Shown: in pieces, positions 1 to 8,951 of the stretch
How positions within the stretch are numbered: the stretch's first letter is position 1
How the letters are laid out: every line of letters begins with the position of its first letter
Assembly: GCA_947629655.1 (NCBI GenBank)
Contig: CANREL010000006.1
Coordinates: forward strand, 1 to 64,000
Direction of reading: 5' to 3'
Length of the DNA stretch: 64,000 nucleotides
Source: an uncultured Bacilli bacterium
GTDB taxonomy: Bacteria > Bacillota_I > Bacilli_A > RF39 > UBA660
The notes under the pieces: generated by a model
What the model was told of the DNA's origin: nothing
The model's input: only the letters and a program-made list of their open reading frames with translations
Database searches by the model: none
Program-made: the position numbers and the translations under genes

Positions 1-94
1 CTAAATTTTTAGTCCTCTACACAGTTCATTTATCATTAGTTTTTGGTTCCACCAACACTACTTGACATTGAACCTTTCTTTTTAATTTATTAAA
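1..94. other. region downstream of tuf, no gene seen
   Basis: No convincing ORF is present. On the minus strand there is an imperfect GGTTC...GAACC inverted repeat, but it is not followed by a T-run, so I do not call a terminator. The transcript from tuf may continue past the window edge. Confidence 0.4.
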
Positions 95-1279
95 TTATTC
101 AATGATGTTGCTAACGTTACCAGCACCAACTGTTCTTCCACCTTCACGGATAGAGAACTTAGTACCATTTTCGATAGCAATTGGGTGAATTAATTCAACA
201 GTAATTTCTACGTTATCACCTGGCATAACCATATCTACACCACTTGGTAATTCAATAACTCCAGTTACATCAGTAGTTCTGAAGTAGAATTGTGGTCTGT
301 AGTTTGCAAAGAATGGAGTATGACGTCCACCTTCTTCTTTAGATAAAACGTATACTTGAGCTGTAAATTTCTTATGTGGAGTAACTGATCCTGGTTTAGC
401 TAAAACTTGTCCACGTTCAACTTCTTCACGAGAAATACCACGTAATAATACACCAGCATTGTCTCCTGCTTCAGCATAGTCAAGTTGTTTTCTAAACATT
501 TCGATTCCAGTTACAACAGTTGATTTTGTAGGTCTAATTCCAACGATTTCAACTGTGTCATTAAGATTTAATCTACCTCTTTCAACACGTCCAGTAACAA
601 CTGTTCCACGTCCAGTAATTGTGAATACGTCTTCAATGCTCATTAAGAAAGGTTTGTCAGTATCACGTTCTGGAGTTGGAATCCATTCATCAACTGCATC
701 CATTAATTTGTCGATAGCAGCAACTGCATCTGGATCTCCTTCAAGAGCTTTTAATGCAGATCCTCTGATGATTGGAGTGTTGTCTCCATCATAGTCATAT
801 TCATCTAATAGACTACGGATTTCCATTTCAACTAAGTCTAATAATTCTTCATCATCAACTTGGTCACATTTGTTCATGAATACTACCATCTTAGGTACAC
901 CAACTTGGCGAGATAGTAAGATGTGCTCACGAGTTTGTGCCATTGGTCCGTCAGTAGCAGCAATAACTAGGATTGCTCCATCCATTTGAGCAGCACCAGT
1001 GATCATGTTCTTAACATAGTCAGCATGACCTGGGCAGTCAACGTGTGCATAGTGACGAGTAGCAGTTTGATATTCTACGTGTGCAGTATTGATTGTAATA
1101 CCACGTTCTCTTTCTTCTGGAGCTTTGTCGATGTTAGCATAATCAACGAATTCTCCACCAAATTTTTCAGCTTGTCTTTTAGTAATAGCAGCAGTTAATG
1201 TTGTTTTACCATGGTCAACGTGTCCGATAGTACCAATATTAACATGTGGTTTACTTCTGTCAAATTTTTCTTTTGCCAT
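95..1279 (-). CDS. tuf: elongation factor Tu
   Basis: EF-Tu delivers aminoacyl-tRNA to the ribosomal A site as a GTP ternary complex in the cytoplasm. The 394 residues match the usual family length. The P-loop GHVDHGKTT is at about 18-26, the switch II motif DCPGHADY at about 80-87, and the guanine-specificity motif NKCD near 135. The start has an AGGAGG site nine bases upstream. It is the last gene of the rpsL-rpsG-fusA-tuf order, but the 113-base gap after fusA carries its own promoter, so EF-Tu can be made in excess over the rest of the operon. No other tuf copy is visible in this window. Confidence 0.99.
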   Translation of the reverse strand: MAKEKFDRSKPHVNIGTIGHVDHGKTTLTAAITKRQAEKFGGEFVDYANIDKAPEERERGITINTAHVEYQTATRHYAHVDCPGHADYVKNMITGAAQMDGAILVIAATDGPMAQTREHILLSRQVGVPKMVVFMNKCDQVDDEELLDLVEMEIRSLLDEYDYDGDNTPIIRGSALKALEGDPDAVAAIDKLMDAVDEWIPTPERDTDKPFLMSIEDVFTITGRGTVVTGRVERGRLNLNDTVEIVGIRPTKSTVVTGIEMFRKQLDYAEAGDNAGVLLRGISREEVERGQVLAKPGSVTPHKKFTAQVYVLSKEEGGRHTPFFANYRPQFYFRTTDVTGVIELPSGVDMVMPGDNVEITVELIHPIAIENGTKFSIREGGRTVGAGNVSNIIE

Positions 1280-1311
1280 TTTATTTTCCTCCTTTTTTCA
1301 ATTACTACTTT

Positions 1312-1340
1312 ATTTTATCTAATAATTGAAATTTTATCAA
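1312..1340 (-). promoter_or_regulatory. sigma-A promoter for tuf
   Basis: On the minus strand, -35 TTGATA (1335-1340) and -10 TAAAAT (1312-1317) are separated by 17 bases, about 30 bases upstream of the tuf start codon. This is a dedicated promoter in the fusA-tuf gap. Confidence 0.7.
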
Positions 1341-1392
1341 CTATTTTATATATAATAATCAAGGTTTTATACACTTGTTATTATTAAAAATT

Positions 1393-3465
1393 TTAATTAC
1401 CGCTTTTCTTTATAATTTCTTCTGCGATATTCTTAGGTACTTCTTCATAATGATCAAATGTCATGACGAAGTTACCACGTCCTTGGCTGTTACTTCTTAA
1501 TGAAGTAGCATAACCAAACATTTCAGCTAGAGGTACCATTGCTGATAATTGTACAGCATTTCCTCTTTGCTCTTGTCCAAGTGGACGTCCACGTCTACTT
1601 GTCAAATCACCCATAACGTTACCAAAATATTCATCTGGTACTGTTACATCAACTTTCATTATAGGTTCTAGTAATACTGGATTACATTTTTTCTTAGCTT
1701 CTTTCAAAGCAAGAGATGCAGCAATCTTAAATGCCATTTCACTAGAGTCAACGTCATGGTAAGAACCATCAAATAATGTTGCCTTAACATCGATCATTGG
1801 ATATCCAGCTAAAATACCACTTTCCATTGCTTCTTGTAATCCTTTATCAGTTACTGGAATGTATTCACGAGGAACAACTCCACCAACGATAGCATCAACG
1901 AATTCATATCCCTTATCTGGATTTGGTTCAAATTTAACCCAAACATGTCCATATTGTCCACGTCCACCAGTTTGTTTAATGTACTTACCTTCACAATCTC
2001 CTGCTTGTTTGATAGTCTCACGATAAGCAACTTGAGGTTGTCCGATATTAGCTTCAACATTGAATTCTCTTCTCATTCTATCAACAAGTACGTCTAAGTG
2101 TAACTCACCCATACCAGCGATAACTGTTTGACCAGTTTCATGATCAGTATGAACTCTGAATGTTGGATCTTCTTCAGCAAGTTTTTGTAAAGCAAGTCCC
2201 ATCTTATCTTGATCAGCTTTTGATTTAGGTTCAACAGCTAATTGAATAACTGGTTCTGGGAATTCCATAGATTCAAGAATGATTTGTTTCTTTTCATCAC
2301 ATAGAGTATCACCAGTAGTAGTATTTTTCAAACCAACAGCAGCAGCTATATCACCAGTATAGACATCAGAAATCTCTGTACGGTTATTAGCATGCATCAA
2401 AAGGATACGACCAATTCTTTCTTTTTCTTCCTTAGTTGAGTTCATTACATAAGAACCACTACTCAAATGTCCAGAATATACACGGAAGAATGTCAAACGT
2501 CCAACGAATGGATCAGTCATAACTTTAAATGCTAAAGCACTGAATGGTTCATCGTCAGATGGATGTCTAACTAGTTCATTTCCTGTTCTAGGTTCAGTTC
2601 CTTTAATTGATTCAACATCAGTTGGAGCTGGTAAATAATCAATTACAGCATCAAGTAATAACTTGATTCCCATGTTACCAAGAGCAGTTCCACACATAAC
2701 TGGGAAGAAATCTACATCAAGTGTTCCTTTTCTTATAGCTTTCTTCAATAAATCAACTGGAATTTCATCTCCTTCAAGATATTTTTCCATTAATTCATCA
2801 TCATAAACAGCAACAGTCTCAATTAGATCTGCACGTTTTTCTTCAGCTATAGCTTTTAAATCTTCTGGTATTTCAATTTCTGTTGCATTTTCTTCTTCTT
2901 TACCATCATAATGGTAAGCTTTCATTGTAACTAAATCGATAACACCATTGAATTCACTCTCAGCACCAATTGGCCATTCAATAGGTTTAGCATTAACACC
3001 AAGTCTTGAATCAATTGTACTTAAAGTGTATTCAAAATTAGCACCCATTTTATCCATTTTATTAGCAAATATTAATCTAGGTACTTTAAATTCAGTAGCT
3101 TGACGCCAAACTGTTTCAGTTTGAGGTTCAACACCTGCTTGTGCATCCAAAAGTGCAACAGCACCATCAAGTACTCTTAAACTACGACTAACTTCAACAG
3201 TAAAATCTACGTGTCCTGGAGTATCGATAATATTTAAACGATACTTTTTCCAGTAAGCAGTTGTAGCAGCAGAAGTGATAGTTATACCACGTTCTTTTTC
3301 TTGCTCCATCCAGTCCATTTGTGACTCACCTTCATGAGTTTCACCTATTTTATGGATCTTCTTTGTATGGAATAGCACACGTTCTGTACAAGTAGTTTTA
3401 CCTGCATCGATATGTGCCATGATACCAATATTTCTTGTCATCAATAATGATGTTTCACGTGCCAT
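1393..3465 (-). CDS. fusA: elongation factor G
   Basis: EF-G is the ribosomal translocase GTPase. I place the start at 3465 (protein beginning MARETSLL), giving 690 residues, because AAAGGAGAAA lies at the right distance before it; a start 21 bases further upstream would overlap rpsG without a ribosome site. The P-loop AHIDAGKTT is at about 17-25, the switch II motif DTPGHVDF at about 80-87, and NKMDKMG near 135. The C-terminal domains continue to the usual EF-G end. It sits 14 bases after rpsG in the str operon and is followed by tuf. Confidence 0.99.
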   Translation of the reverse strand: MARETSLLMTRNIGIMAHIDAGKTTCTERVLFHTKKIHKIGETHEGESQMDWMEQEKERGITITSAATTAYWKKYRLNIIDTPGHVDFTVEVSRSLRVLDGAVALLDAQAGVEPQTETVWRQATEFKVPRLIFANKMDKMGANFEYTLSTIDSRLGVNAKPIEWPIGAESEFNGVIDLVTMKAYHYDGKEEENATEIEIPEDLKAIAEEKRADLIETVAVYDDELMEKYLEGDEIPVDLLKKAIRKGTLDVDFFPVMCGTALGNMGIKLLLDAVIDYLPAPTDVESIKGTEPRTGNELVRHPSDDEPFSALAFKVMTDPFVGRLTFFRVYSGHLSSGSYVMNSTKEEKERIGRILLMHANNRTEISDVYTGDIAAAVGLKNTTTGDTLCDEKKQIILESMEFPEPVIQLAVEPKSKADQDKMGLALQKLAEEDPTFRVHTDHETGQTVIAGMGELHLDVLVDRMRREFNVEANIGQPQVAYRETIKQAGDCEGKYIKQTGGRGQYGHVWVKFEPNPDKGYEFVDAIVGGVVPREYIPVTDKGLQEAMESGILAGYPMIDVKATLFDGSYHDVDSSEMAFKIAASLALKEAKKKCNPVLLEPIMKVDVTVPDEYFGNVMGDLTSRRGRPLGQEQRGNAVQLSAMVPLAEMFGYATSLRSNSQGRGNFVMTFDHYEEVPKNIAEEIIKKSGN

Positions 3466-3479
3466 ACTATTTCTCCTTT

Positions 3480-3947
3480 CTACCAACGATAATGAGCAAA
3501 TGCCTTATTAGCTTCTGCCATTCTATGTGTATCTTCACGTTTCTTAACTGCAGCTCCTGTACCATTAGAAGCATCAATTATCTCACTAGCTAAATTTTCA
3601 GCCATACCATGACCTCCTCTAGCTCTTGAGAATTTTACTAACCAACGAATTGCTAATGCTTGTCCACGAGTAGCACTAACTTCAATTGGTACTTGGTAAT
3701 TTGAACCACCAACTCTACGAGATTTAACTTCAAGTTGTGGAGTAATATTTTCCATAGCTTTATTGAAAACTTCCATTGGATCTTGTCCAGTTCTCTCTTT
3801 AACTAAATCAAATGCTTCGTATAAAATAGTTTGAGCGATTCCTTTTTTACCATCTAACATAATAGTATTAATTAACTTTGTAATTACTTTTGAATTATAT
3901 ATTGGATCTGGTAAAACATCTCTTTTTACCGCACGTCTTTTACGCAT
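3480..3947 (-). CDS. rpsG: 30S ribosomal protein S7
   Basis: S7 is a primary 16S rRNA binding protein that nucleates the head of the 30S subunit. The 155 residues begin [10 protein letters not shown] and end AFAHYRW, both typical, and the length matches the family. It is co-transcribed between rpsL (42-base gap) and fusA (14-base gap). In many bacteria S7 represses its own operon, but I see no obvious S7-binding structure in the short rpsL-rpsG gap. Confidence 0.99.
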   Translation of the reverse strand: MRKRRAVKRDVLPDPIYNSKVITKLINTIMLDGKKGIAQTILYEAFDLVKERTGQDPMEVFNKAMENITPQLEVKSRRVGGSNYQVPIEVSATRGQALAIRWLVKFSRARGGHGMAENLASEIIDASNGTGAAVKKREDTHRMAEANKAFAHYRW

Positions 3948-3989
3948 ATCATTTTCCTCCCTTCATGTATTTTAATAATTATTCAAATT

Positions 3990-4403
3990 TTATTTTTTAG
4001 GTTTTTTAGCACCGTATTTACTACGACCTTGTTTTCTATCTTTAACACCAGCAGTATCTAATGTACCACGAATGATGTGATAACGTACACCGATTAAGTC
4101 TTTAACACGTCCACCACGAATTAAAACAACACTGTGCTCTTGTAAGTTATGTCCAATACCAGGTATATAGCATGTTACTTCCATACCATTACTTAGACGA
4201 ACACGAGCATATTTACGAAGTGCAGAGTTAGGCTTCTTTGGTGTCATTGTACCAACACGAGTACATACTCCACGTTTTTGAGGTGAATTTTGATCAGTTT
4301 TCTTCTTTTGAATACTGTTTAATCCAACTCTTAAAACTGGTGATTTTGGTTTTCTAACTTTGTTACCTCTACCTTTTTTAACTAATTGGTTAATTGTAGT
4401 CAT
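3990..4403 (-). CDS. rpsL: 30S ribosomal protein S12
   Basis: S12 lies in the 30S decoding centre and controls translational accuracy. The 137 residues match the Gram-positive form. The [10 protein letters not shown] block is at about 55-64. The normally near-invariant VKDLPGVRYH block reads [10 protein letters not shown], so residue 104 (codon at 4092-4094) is isoleucine where most bacteria have the proline equivalent to E. coli Pro91; substitutions there are known to alter streptomycin response. The gene is first in the str operon and has its own promoter and structured leader upstream. Confidence 0.99.
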   Translation of the reverse strand: MTTINQLVKKGRGNKVRKPKSPVLRVGLNSIQKKKTDQNSPQKRGVCTRVGTMTPKKPNSALRKYARVRLSNGMEVTCYIPGIGHNLQEHSVVLIRGGRVKDLIGVRYHIIRGTLDTAGVKDRKQGRSKYGAKKPKK

Positions 4404-4495
4404 ATAAAATAAGTCTCCTTTCTTTACACATACCCAGGTGTGTCATATTTAACCTTAAATATAAGTTTTGCCACAGCAAAACCCAATTTAATAAG
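4404..4495 (-). promoter_or_regulatory. structured 5' leader of rpsL
   Basis: The transcript between promoter and rpsL contains two hairpins: a 7-bp stem at 4465-4482 (GTTTTGC/GCAAAAC) and a stem at 4426-4443 (ACACA/TGTGT around CCTGGGTA) just before the Shine-Dalgarno site. There is no T-run, so control would be at translation initiation. The position suggests ribosomal-protein feedback, but I cannot assign it to a named leader family. Confidence 0.45.
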
Positions 4496-4502
4496 CAAAA
4501 AT

Positions 4503-4531
4503 AATATAACACTATAACAAATATAAGTCAA
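4503..4531 (-). promoter_or_regulatory. sigma-A promoter of the str operon
   Basis: On the minus strand, -35 TTGACT (4526-4531) and -10 TATATT (4503-4508) have 17-base spacing and lie about 100 bases upstream of rpsL. It separates transcription of rpsL-rpsG-fusA from rpoBC. Confidence 0.75.
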
Positions 4532-4573
4532 TATAATAAATCAATAAATTTAAAAATTATTACACTTTTATGT

Positions 4574-4579
4574 TATAAT
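4574..4579 (+). promoter_or_regulatory. -10 element of mscL
   Basis: A perfect TATAAT lies 18 bases upstream of the plus-strand mscL start codon. No good -35 is visible 16-18 bases before it, so only the -10 is called. Confidence 0.45.
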
Positions 4580-4597
4580 TAATGACGAGGTGTATTT

Positions 4598-5053
4598 ATG
4601 AAAAAAATTGAAATAGACACAGAACAGATGAAAGAAGAATCACGCAGTTTATTAAAAGAATTTAAAGAATTCATATCACGTGGTAATGTCATGGATTTAG
4701 CTGTTGGTGTCATCATAGGTAGTGCTTTTAGTAATATTGTAACTTCTTTTACTTCTATCTTAACTGATTTAATTGGTACCATCTTAGGAGGAATTGATTT
4801 CAAAGGATTAAAATATAGTGTTGGTGATCTAACTGTTCAATATGGAACTTTTCTACAAGCTGTATTTGATTTCTTAATCACTGCTATATGTATATTCATA
4901 ATGATTAAAATAGTTAACAAAATATTGCGAAAAGAAGAGAAGAAAAAAGAAGAGATTAAAGAAGAACCAAAGAAACCTGATGATGTCTTATTACTAGAAG
5001 AAATTAGAGACCTATTAAAAGAAAATGATAAAAAAATGAAAAAAGCAAAATAA
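4598..5053 (+). CDS. mscL: large-conductance mechanosensitive channel MscL
   Basis: MscL is a homopentameric membrane pore that opens under membrane tension to release solutes in osmotic downshock. The family signature KEFKEFISRGNVMDLAVGV covers the N-terminal helix and start of TM1 at about 20-38; a second transmembrane segment lies near 85-108. The C-terminal tail is lysine/glutamate-rich and predicted helical, as in the cytoplasmic bundle of known channels. At 151 residues it is slightly longer than average. It is one of very few plus-strand genes here and is inserted between rpoC and rpsL, which are neighbours in many Bacilli. Confidence 0.96.
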   Translation: MKKIEIDTEQMKEESRSLLKEFKEFISRGNVMDLAVGVIIGSAFSNIVTSFTSILTDLIGTILGGIDFKGLKYSVGDLTVQYGTFLQAVFDFLITAICIFIMIKIVNKILRKEEKKKEEIKEEPKKPDDVLLLEEIRDLLKENDKKMKKAK

Positions 5054-5070
5054 CATTTTGCTTTTTATTT
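5041..5070. terminator. bidirectional terminator, mscL and small membrane ORF
   Basis: The stem AAAAGCAAAAT/ATTTTGCTTTT has a three-base loop and is followed by TTATTT on the plus strand, with an A-run on the other side. It overlaps the mscL stop codon and lies at the end of the convergent small ORF. Confidence 0.8.
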
Positions 5071-5238
5071 GTCGATTTTTTCTATTGAATATGAATAATC
5101 ATTTATAAAAGTTTTACCAAACTTATCATTATACCTATTTATTAAGAAAGCCAATAATAAAAGAGTTAAGAAAAACATACCTAAGAATATCAAAAATGTA
5201 ACTAAACCCCATCCTTTATTATTTAATTTCATAATCAT
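5065..5238 (-). CDS. small single-pass membrane protein, function unknown
   Basis: A 57-residue protein is encoded between rpoC and mscL. An internal methionine at residue 3 begins KLNNKGWGLVTFL; residues about 10-33 form one strongly hydrophobic helix, followed by a short polar tail ending EKIDK. The N-terminus (basic, NNKGW, then hydrophobic) resembles the processing region of prepilin-like proteins but lacks a clear peptidase site, so I do not call it a pilin. A promoter at 5253-5281 and a terminator at 5041-5070 frame it as its own transcription unit. The start could be 5238 or 5232. I do not recognise the family. Confidence 0.65.
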   Translation of the reverse strand: MIMKLNNKGWGLVTFLIFLGMFFLTLLLLAFLINRYNDKFGKTFINDYSYSIEKIDK

Positions 5239-5252
5239 CACCACATAATATA

Positions 5253-5281
5253 ATTCTACTATAATTAGTGAATAAAATCAA
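5253..5281 (-). promoter_or_regulatory. promoter for the small membrane ORF
   Basis: On the minus strand, -35 TTGATT (5276-5281) and -10 TAGAAT (5253-5258) have 17-base spacing, 15 bases before the ORF and just after the rpoC terminator. Confidence 0.65.
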
Positions 5282-5285
5282 TCAA

Positions 5286-5318
5286 ACAAAAGAGGTAAAG
5301 AAATCTTTACCTCTTTTT
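5286..5318 (-). terminator. rpoC terminator
   Basis: A 13-bp perfect stem (AAAAGAGGTAAAG with its complement) and four-base loop lie immediately after the rpoC stop, followed on the minus strand by TTTTGTTT. It ends the rpoB-rpoC transcript. Confidence 0.85.
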
Positions 5319-8300
5319 TTAATCCATAAATTGTTCTTCTAATTTATCTAAAGGTTCTTCATCAATAAACTGTGATGATAACTCATAATCAACATTTCTA
5401 TAAGTTCTAACACCAGTACCAGCAGGAATTAATTTACCAATGATAACATTTTCTTTTAATCCTTCTAGTTTATCAACTTTACCCTTAATAGCAGCATCAG
5501 TTAAAATTCTTGTTGTCTCTTGGAATGAAGCAGCTGCTAAGAAAGAATCAGTTTCTAGTGAAGCTTTAGTTATACCCAACAATACTGGTTTACCAGTAGC
5601 TGGTTTTTTACCTTGAATAATGACTTCTTTATTACCTTCAGTAAATTCTCTAAAGTTAACCAAAAGTCCTGGTAAGAATAACGTATCTCCTGATTCAACG
5701 ATTCGCATCTTAGAAATCATGCGTCGAGCAATAATTTCAACGTGCTTATCAGAGATATCAACACCTTGTCCACGATATACACTTTGAACTTCTTTCAAAA
5801 TGTATTCTTGAGTTGTCAACGGATCAGTAACAGCAAGTAATTCTTTAGGGCTTATAGCACCTTCAGTCAATTTATCTCCAGCTTCTACTTGATCACCAAC
5901 AGCAACTCTTAATTTAACACCATAATTAGATACGTGTTCTTTAGTTTCAAGTTCATTTTTAACACTTATCTTGAATTTACCATGATCTTCATCTATTTTC
6001 GTAACTTTACCATTAATTTCAGCAATTGTTGCTTTTCCTTTAGGAATTCTTGCTTCAAATAATTCTTGAATACGAGGAAGACCTTGAGTTATATCGTCTC
6101 CACCAGCAACTCCACCATTGTGGAATGTACGCATTGTCAATTGTGTACCTGGTTCACCAATTGCTTGAGCAGCCATAATACCAATAGCTTCACCAATTTC
6201 AACCAAGTTACCAGTAGCTAAGTTACGACCATAACACTTCTTACATACACCATTAACTGTATTACAAGTTAGACATGTTCTGATTTCAACTTCAGTAATT
6301 CCAGCATCAACAATTCTTTCAGCAATTGATTCAGTAATTAAATCAAGTTTTTCACATATAACAGCTTTTGTCGTCGGATTGATAATCTTCTTATTAGCAA
6401 ATCTACCAACGATACGGTCATATAGTTTTTCAATAACTTCACCAGTCTTATCATTGACAAATTCTTTAACGACAACACCATTTTCTGTACCACAATCTTC
6501 TTCTCTAACAATGATGTTTTGTGATACATCAACTAGACGTCTCGTCAAGTAACCAGAGTCAGCTGTCTTCAAAGCAGTATCAGCAGATCCTTTACGAGCA
6601 CCATGTGTTGACAAGAAGAACTCAGCAACTGATAGACCTTCTCTAAAGTTAGATGTTATAGGTATTTCAACTGGAGTACCATCTGGCTTAGCCATGATAC
6701 CACGCATACCTGCAACTTGTGTAAAGTTAGAAATTGAACCACGGGCCTTAGAATGCATCATCATGAAGATTGGGTTATCAACATCGGCATCAGCTTTTTG
6801 TTGAAGTTCTTTTTGAACTTCGTTTTTAGCATTATCCCAAGTAGAAATAACTTTTTCAAATCTTTCATCTTCAGTGATCAATCCACGATTATATTGTTTA
6901 TTGATCTTATCTACCATCTTATTAGCTTCAGCTATTACATCGTTCTTAGTATCACTTATTACAATGTCACTAATAGATACTGTAATACCAGCAATAGTAG
7001 AATATTTAAATCCTAAATCTTTCATCTTATCCAACATTATAGATGTTTCAGTAGTTCTATAACGTTTGAAAATTTGAGCAATGATACTTTCCAAAGTTCC
7101 TTTAGCAAAGGCTTTGACAAGTGGCATTTCTTTAATTTTTTCAACGATATCTACACCTTTTTCAATGAAATATTTATTAGGTGTAATATTTTGAATATTA
7201 TCATTAGTTGGTTCATTGATATAAGCAAATGAATCAGGTAAGATTTCATTAAACTTAATTTTACCAACTGTTGTAACTAAATATTTACCCTTTTGACCTT
7301 CAGTAAATAATTTATGTTTAAATGAATCGACAGGAACAGCAATTCTTGTATGAAGAGTAATTTCTCTTCTCTCATATGCCATTAATGCCTCATTAGTATT
7401 TTTGAATACTCGTCCTTCACCAGGAAGTCCAGCTTTTTCCATCGTTAGATAATAGTTACCAAGAACCATATCTTGTGATGGTGTAACAATTGGACTACCA
7501 TCTTTTGGACTTAAGATGTTATTAGCACCAAGCATCAATAATCTAGCTTCAGCTTGTGCCTCTTCAGAAAGAGGTACGTGTACAGCCATTTGGTCACCAT
7601 CGAAGTCTGCATTAAATGCTGGACATACTAATGGGTGAAGACGAATAGCTTTACCACCAATTAGAATTGGTTCAAATGCTTGAATACCAAGTCTATGAAG
7701 TGTAGGAGCACGGTTCAACATAACTGGATGTTCTTTTATAACCTCTTCAACTACATCCCATACTTGTGGATCTCTATTTTCAATTAAGCGCTTTGCAGCT
7801 TTAATATTATGAGCTATGTCTTTTTCAACTAGACCATGAATGACATGCGGTTTGAATAGTTCTAGAGCCATTTCTTTTGGAATACCACATTGATACATTT
7901 TCAAACTTGGTCCAACGACGATAACACTACGTCCAGAGTAGTCAACACGCTTACCTAGTAGGTTTTGACGGAAACGACCTTGTTTACCTTTTAACATACT
8001 AGAAAGTGACTTCAAAGGACGATTTCCTGCACCTGTGACACTTCTTCCACGTCTTCCGTTGTCAAATAAAGCGTCAACTGCTTCTTGTAACATACGTTTT
8101 TCGTTTTGAATAATGATACCAGGAGCATTTAAATCTAATAATTTCTTTAAACGATTATTACGGTTGATAACACGTCTATATAAATCGTTCAAATCACTAG
8201 TAGCAAATCTACCACCATCAAGTTGAATCATTGGTCTTAGTTCTGGTGGAATGACTGGAATGACATCAAGAATCATCCATTCAGGTCTTTGTCCAGATTG

Positions 8301-8951
8301 ATAGAAAGCATTTAAAACATCAAGTCTTTTAACAAGTCTTGTTCTCTTTTGACCTTGAGCTGTTTTTAACTCTTCAGAAATCTCATCAATTTCTTTCTTT
8401 AGATCAACTTTCTTAAGTAGTTCTTTAATTGCTTCAGCACCCATTCCTACTTTGAAACCATTACCATATTTTTCATAGTATTGGCGATATTCTTTTTCAG
8501 ATAATGTCTGCTTATCTTCTAGAGGAGCAATACCTTTATCAATTACGACATAACTGACAAAGTATAATACTTCTTCCAAATCTCTTGGACTCATGTCAAG
8601 AACAAGTCCCATGCGTGATGGAACACCCTTGAAGAACCAAATGTGGGAAACTGGACTAGCAAGTTCAATATGTCCCATTCTCTCACGTCTTACTTTAGCG
8701 CGAGTAACTTCAACACCACATCTATCACAGACGATGTTCTTATATCTAACTCTCTTGTACTTTCCACAAGCACATTCGAAATCCTTTGTAGGTCCAAAAA
8801 TCTTTTCACAGAACAATCCATCTCTTTCAGGACGTAGAGTTCTATAGTTTATTGTCTCAGGTTTTTTAACTTCACCATAAGACCATTCACGAATTTTTTC
8901 AGGAGAAGCAATTCCGACTTTTAAAGCTTCAAACTCATTTACTGCTATCAT
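5319..8951 (-). CDS. rpoC: RNA polymerase subunit beta'
   Basis: This is the catalytic large subunit of RNA polymerase. The N-terminal zinc finger has [20 protein letters not shown] near 60-80. The active-site NADFDGD motif binds the catalytic magnesium, and the second zinc site [16 protein letters not shown] lies in the C-terminal third. The 1210 residues agree with Bacilli, which lack the long insertions of other phyla. Its start codon overlaps the rpoB stop codon, so the two are translationally coupled. A strong terminator follows. Confidence 0.99.
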   Translation of the reverse strand: MIAVNEFEALKVGIASPEKIREWSYGEVKKPETINYRTLRPERDGLFCEKIFGPTKDFECACGKYKRVRYKNIVCDRCGVEVTRAKVRRERMGHIELASPVSHIWFFKGVPSRMGLVLDMSPRDLEEVLYFVSYVVIDKGIAPLEDKQTLSEKEYRQYYEKYGNGFKVGMGAEAIKELLKKVDLKKEIDEISEELKTAQGQKRTRLVKRLDVLNAFYQSGQRPEWMILDVIPVIPPELRPMIQLDGGRFATSDLNDLYRRVINRNNRLKKLLDLNAPGIIIQNEKRMLQEAVDALFDNGRRGRSVTGAGNRPLKSLSSMLKGKQGRFRQNLLGKRVDYSGRSVIVVGPSLKMYQCGIPKEMALELFKPHVIHGLVEKDIAHNIKAAKRLIENRDPQVWDVVEEVIKEHPVMLNRAPTLHRLGIQAFEPILIGGKAIRLHPLVCPAFNADFDGDQMAVHVPLSEEAQAEARLLMLGANNILSPKDGSPIVTPSQDMVLGNYYLTMEKAGLPGEGRVFKNTNEALMAYERREITLHTRIAVPVDSFKHKLFTEGQKGKYLVTTVGKIKFNEILPDSFAYINEPTNDNIQNITPNKYFIEKGVDIVEKIKEMPLVKAFAKGTLESIIAQIFKRYRTTETSIMLDKMKDLGFKYSTIAGITVSISDIVISDTKNDVIAEANKMVDKINKQYNRGLITEDERFEKVISTWDNAKNEVQKELQQKADADVDNPIFMMMHSKARGSISNFTQVAGMRGIMAKPDGTPVEIPITSNFREGLSVAEFFLSTHGARKGSADTALKTADSGYLTRRLVDVSQNIIVREEDCGTENGVVVKEFVNDKTGEVIEKLYDRIVGRFANKKIINPTTKAVICEKLDLITESIAERIVDAGITEVEIRTCLTCNTVNGVCKKCYGRNLATGNLVEIGEAIGIMAAQAIGEPGTQLTMRTFHNGGVAGGDDITQGLPRIQELFEARIPKGKATIAEINGKVTKIDEDHGKFKISVKNELETKEHVSNYGVKLRVAVGDQVEAGDKLTEGAISPKELLAVTDPLTTQEYILKEVQSVYRGQGVDISDKHVEIIARRMISKMRIVESGDTLFLPGLLVNFREFTEGNKEVIIQGKKPATGKPVLLGITKASLETDSFLAAASFQETTRILTDAAIKGKVDKLEGLKENVIIGKLIPAGTGVRTYRNVDYELSSQFIDEEPLDKLEEQFMD

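Noticed and set aside
61..94. Possible short ORF and inverted repeat after tuf.
   Set aside because: Only ten codons before a stop, and the repeat is not followed by a T-run.
3451..3466. parS-like 16-mer (TGTTTCACGTGCCATA) at the start of fusA, 13 of 16 matches to the Bacillus parS palindrome.
   Set aside because: The mismatches disrupt one half-site next to the core, and the match follows from the conserved fusA N-terminal codons (MARETS), so coincidence is likely.
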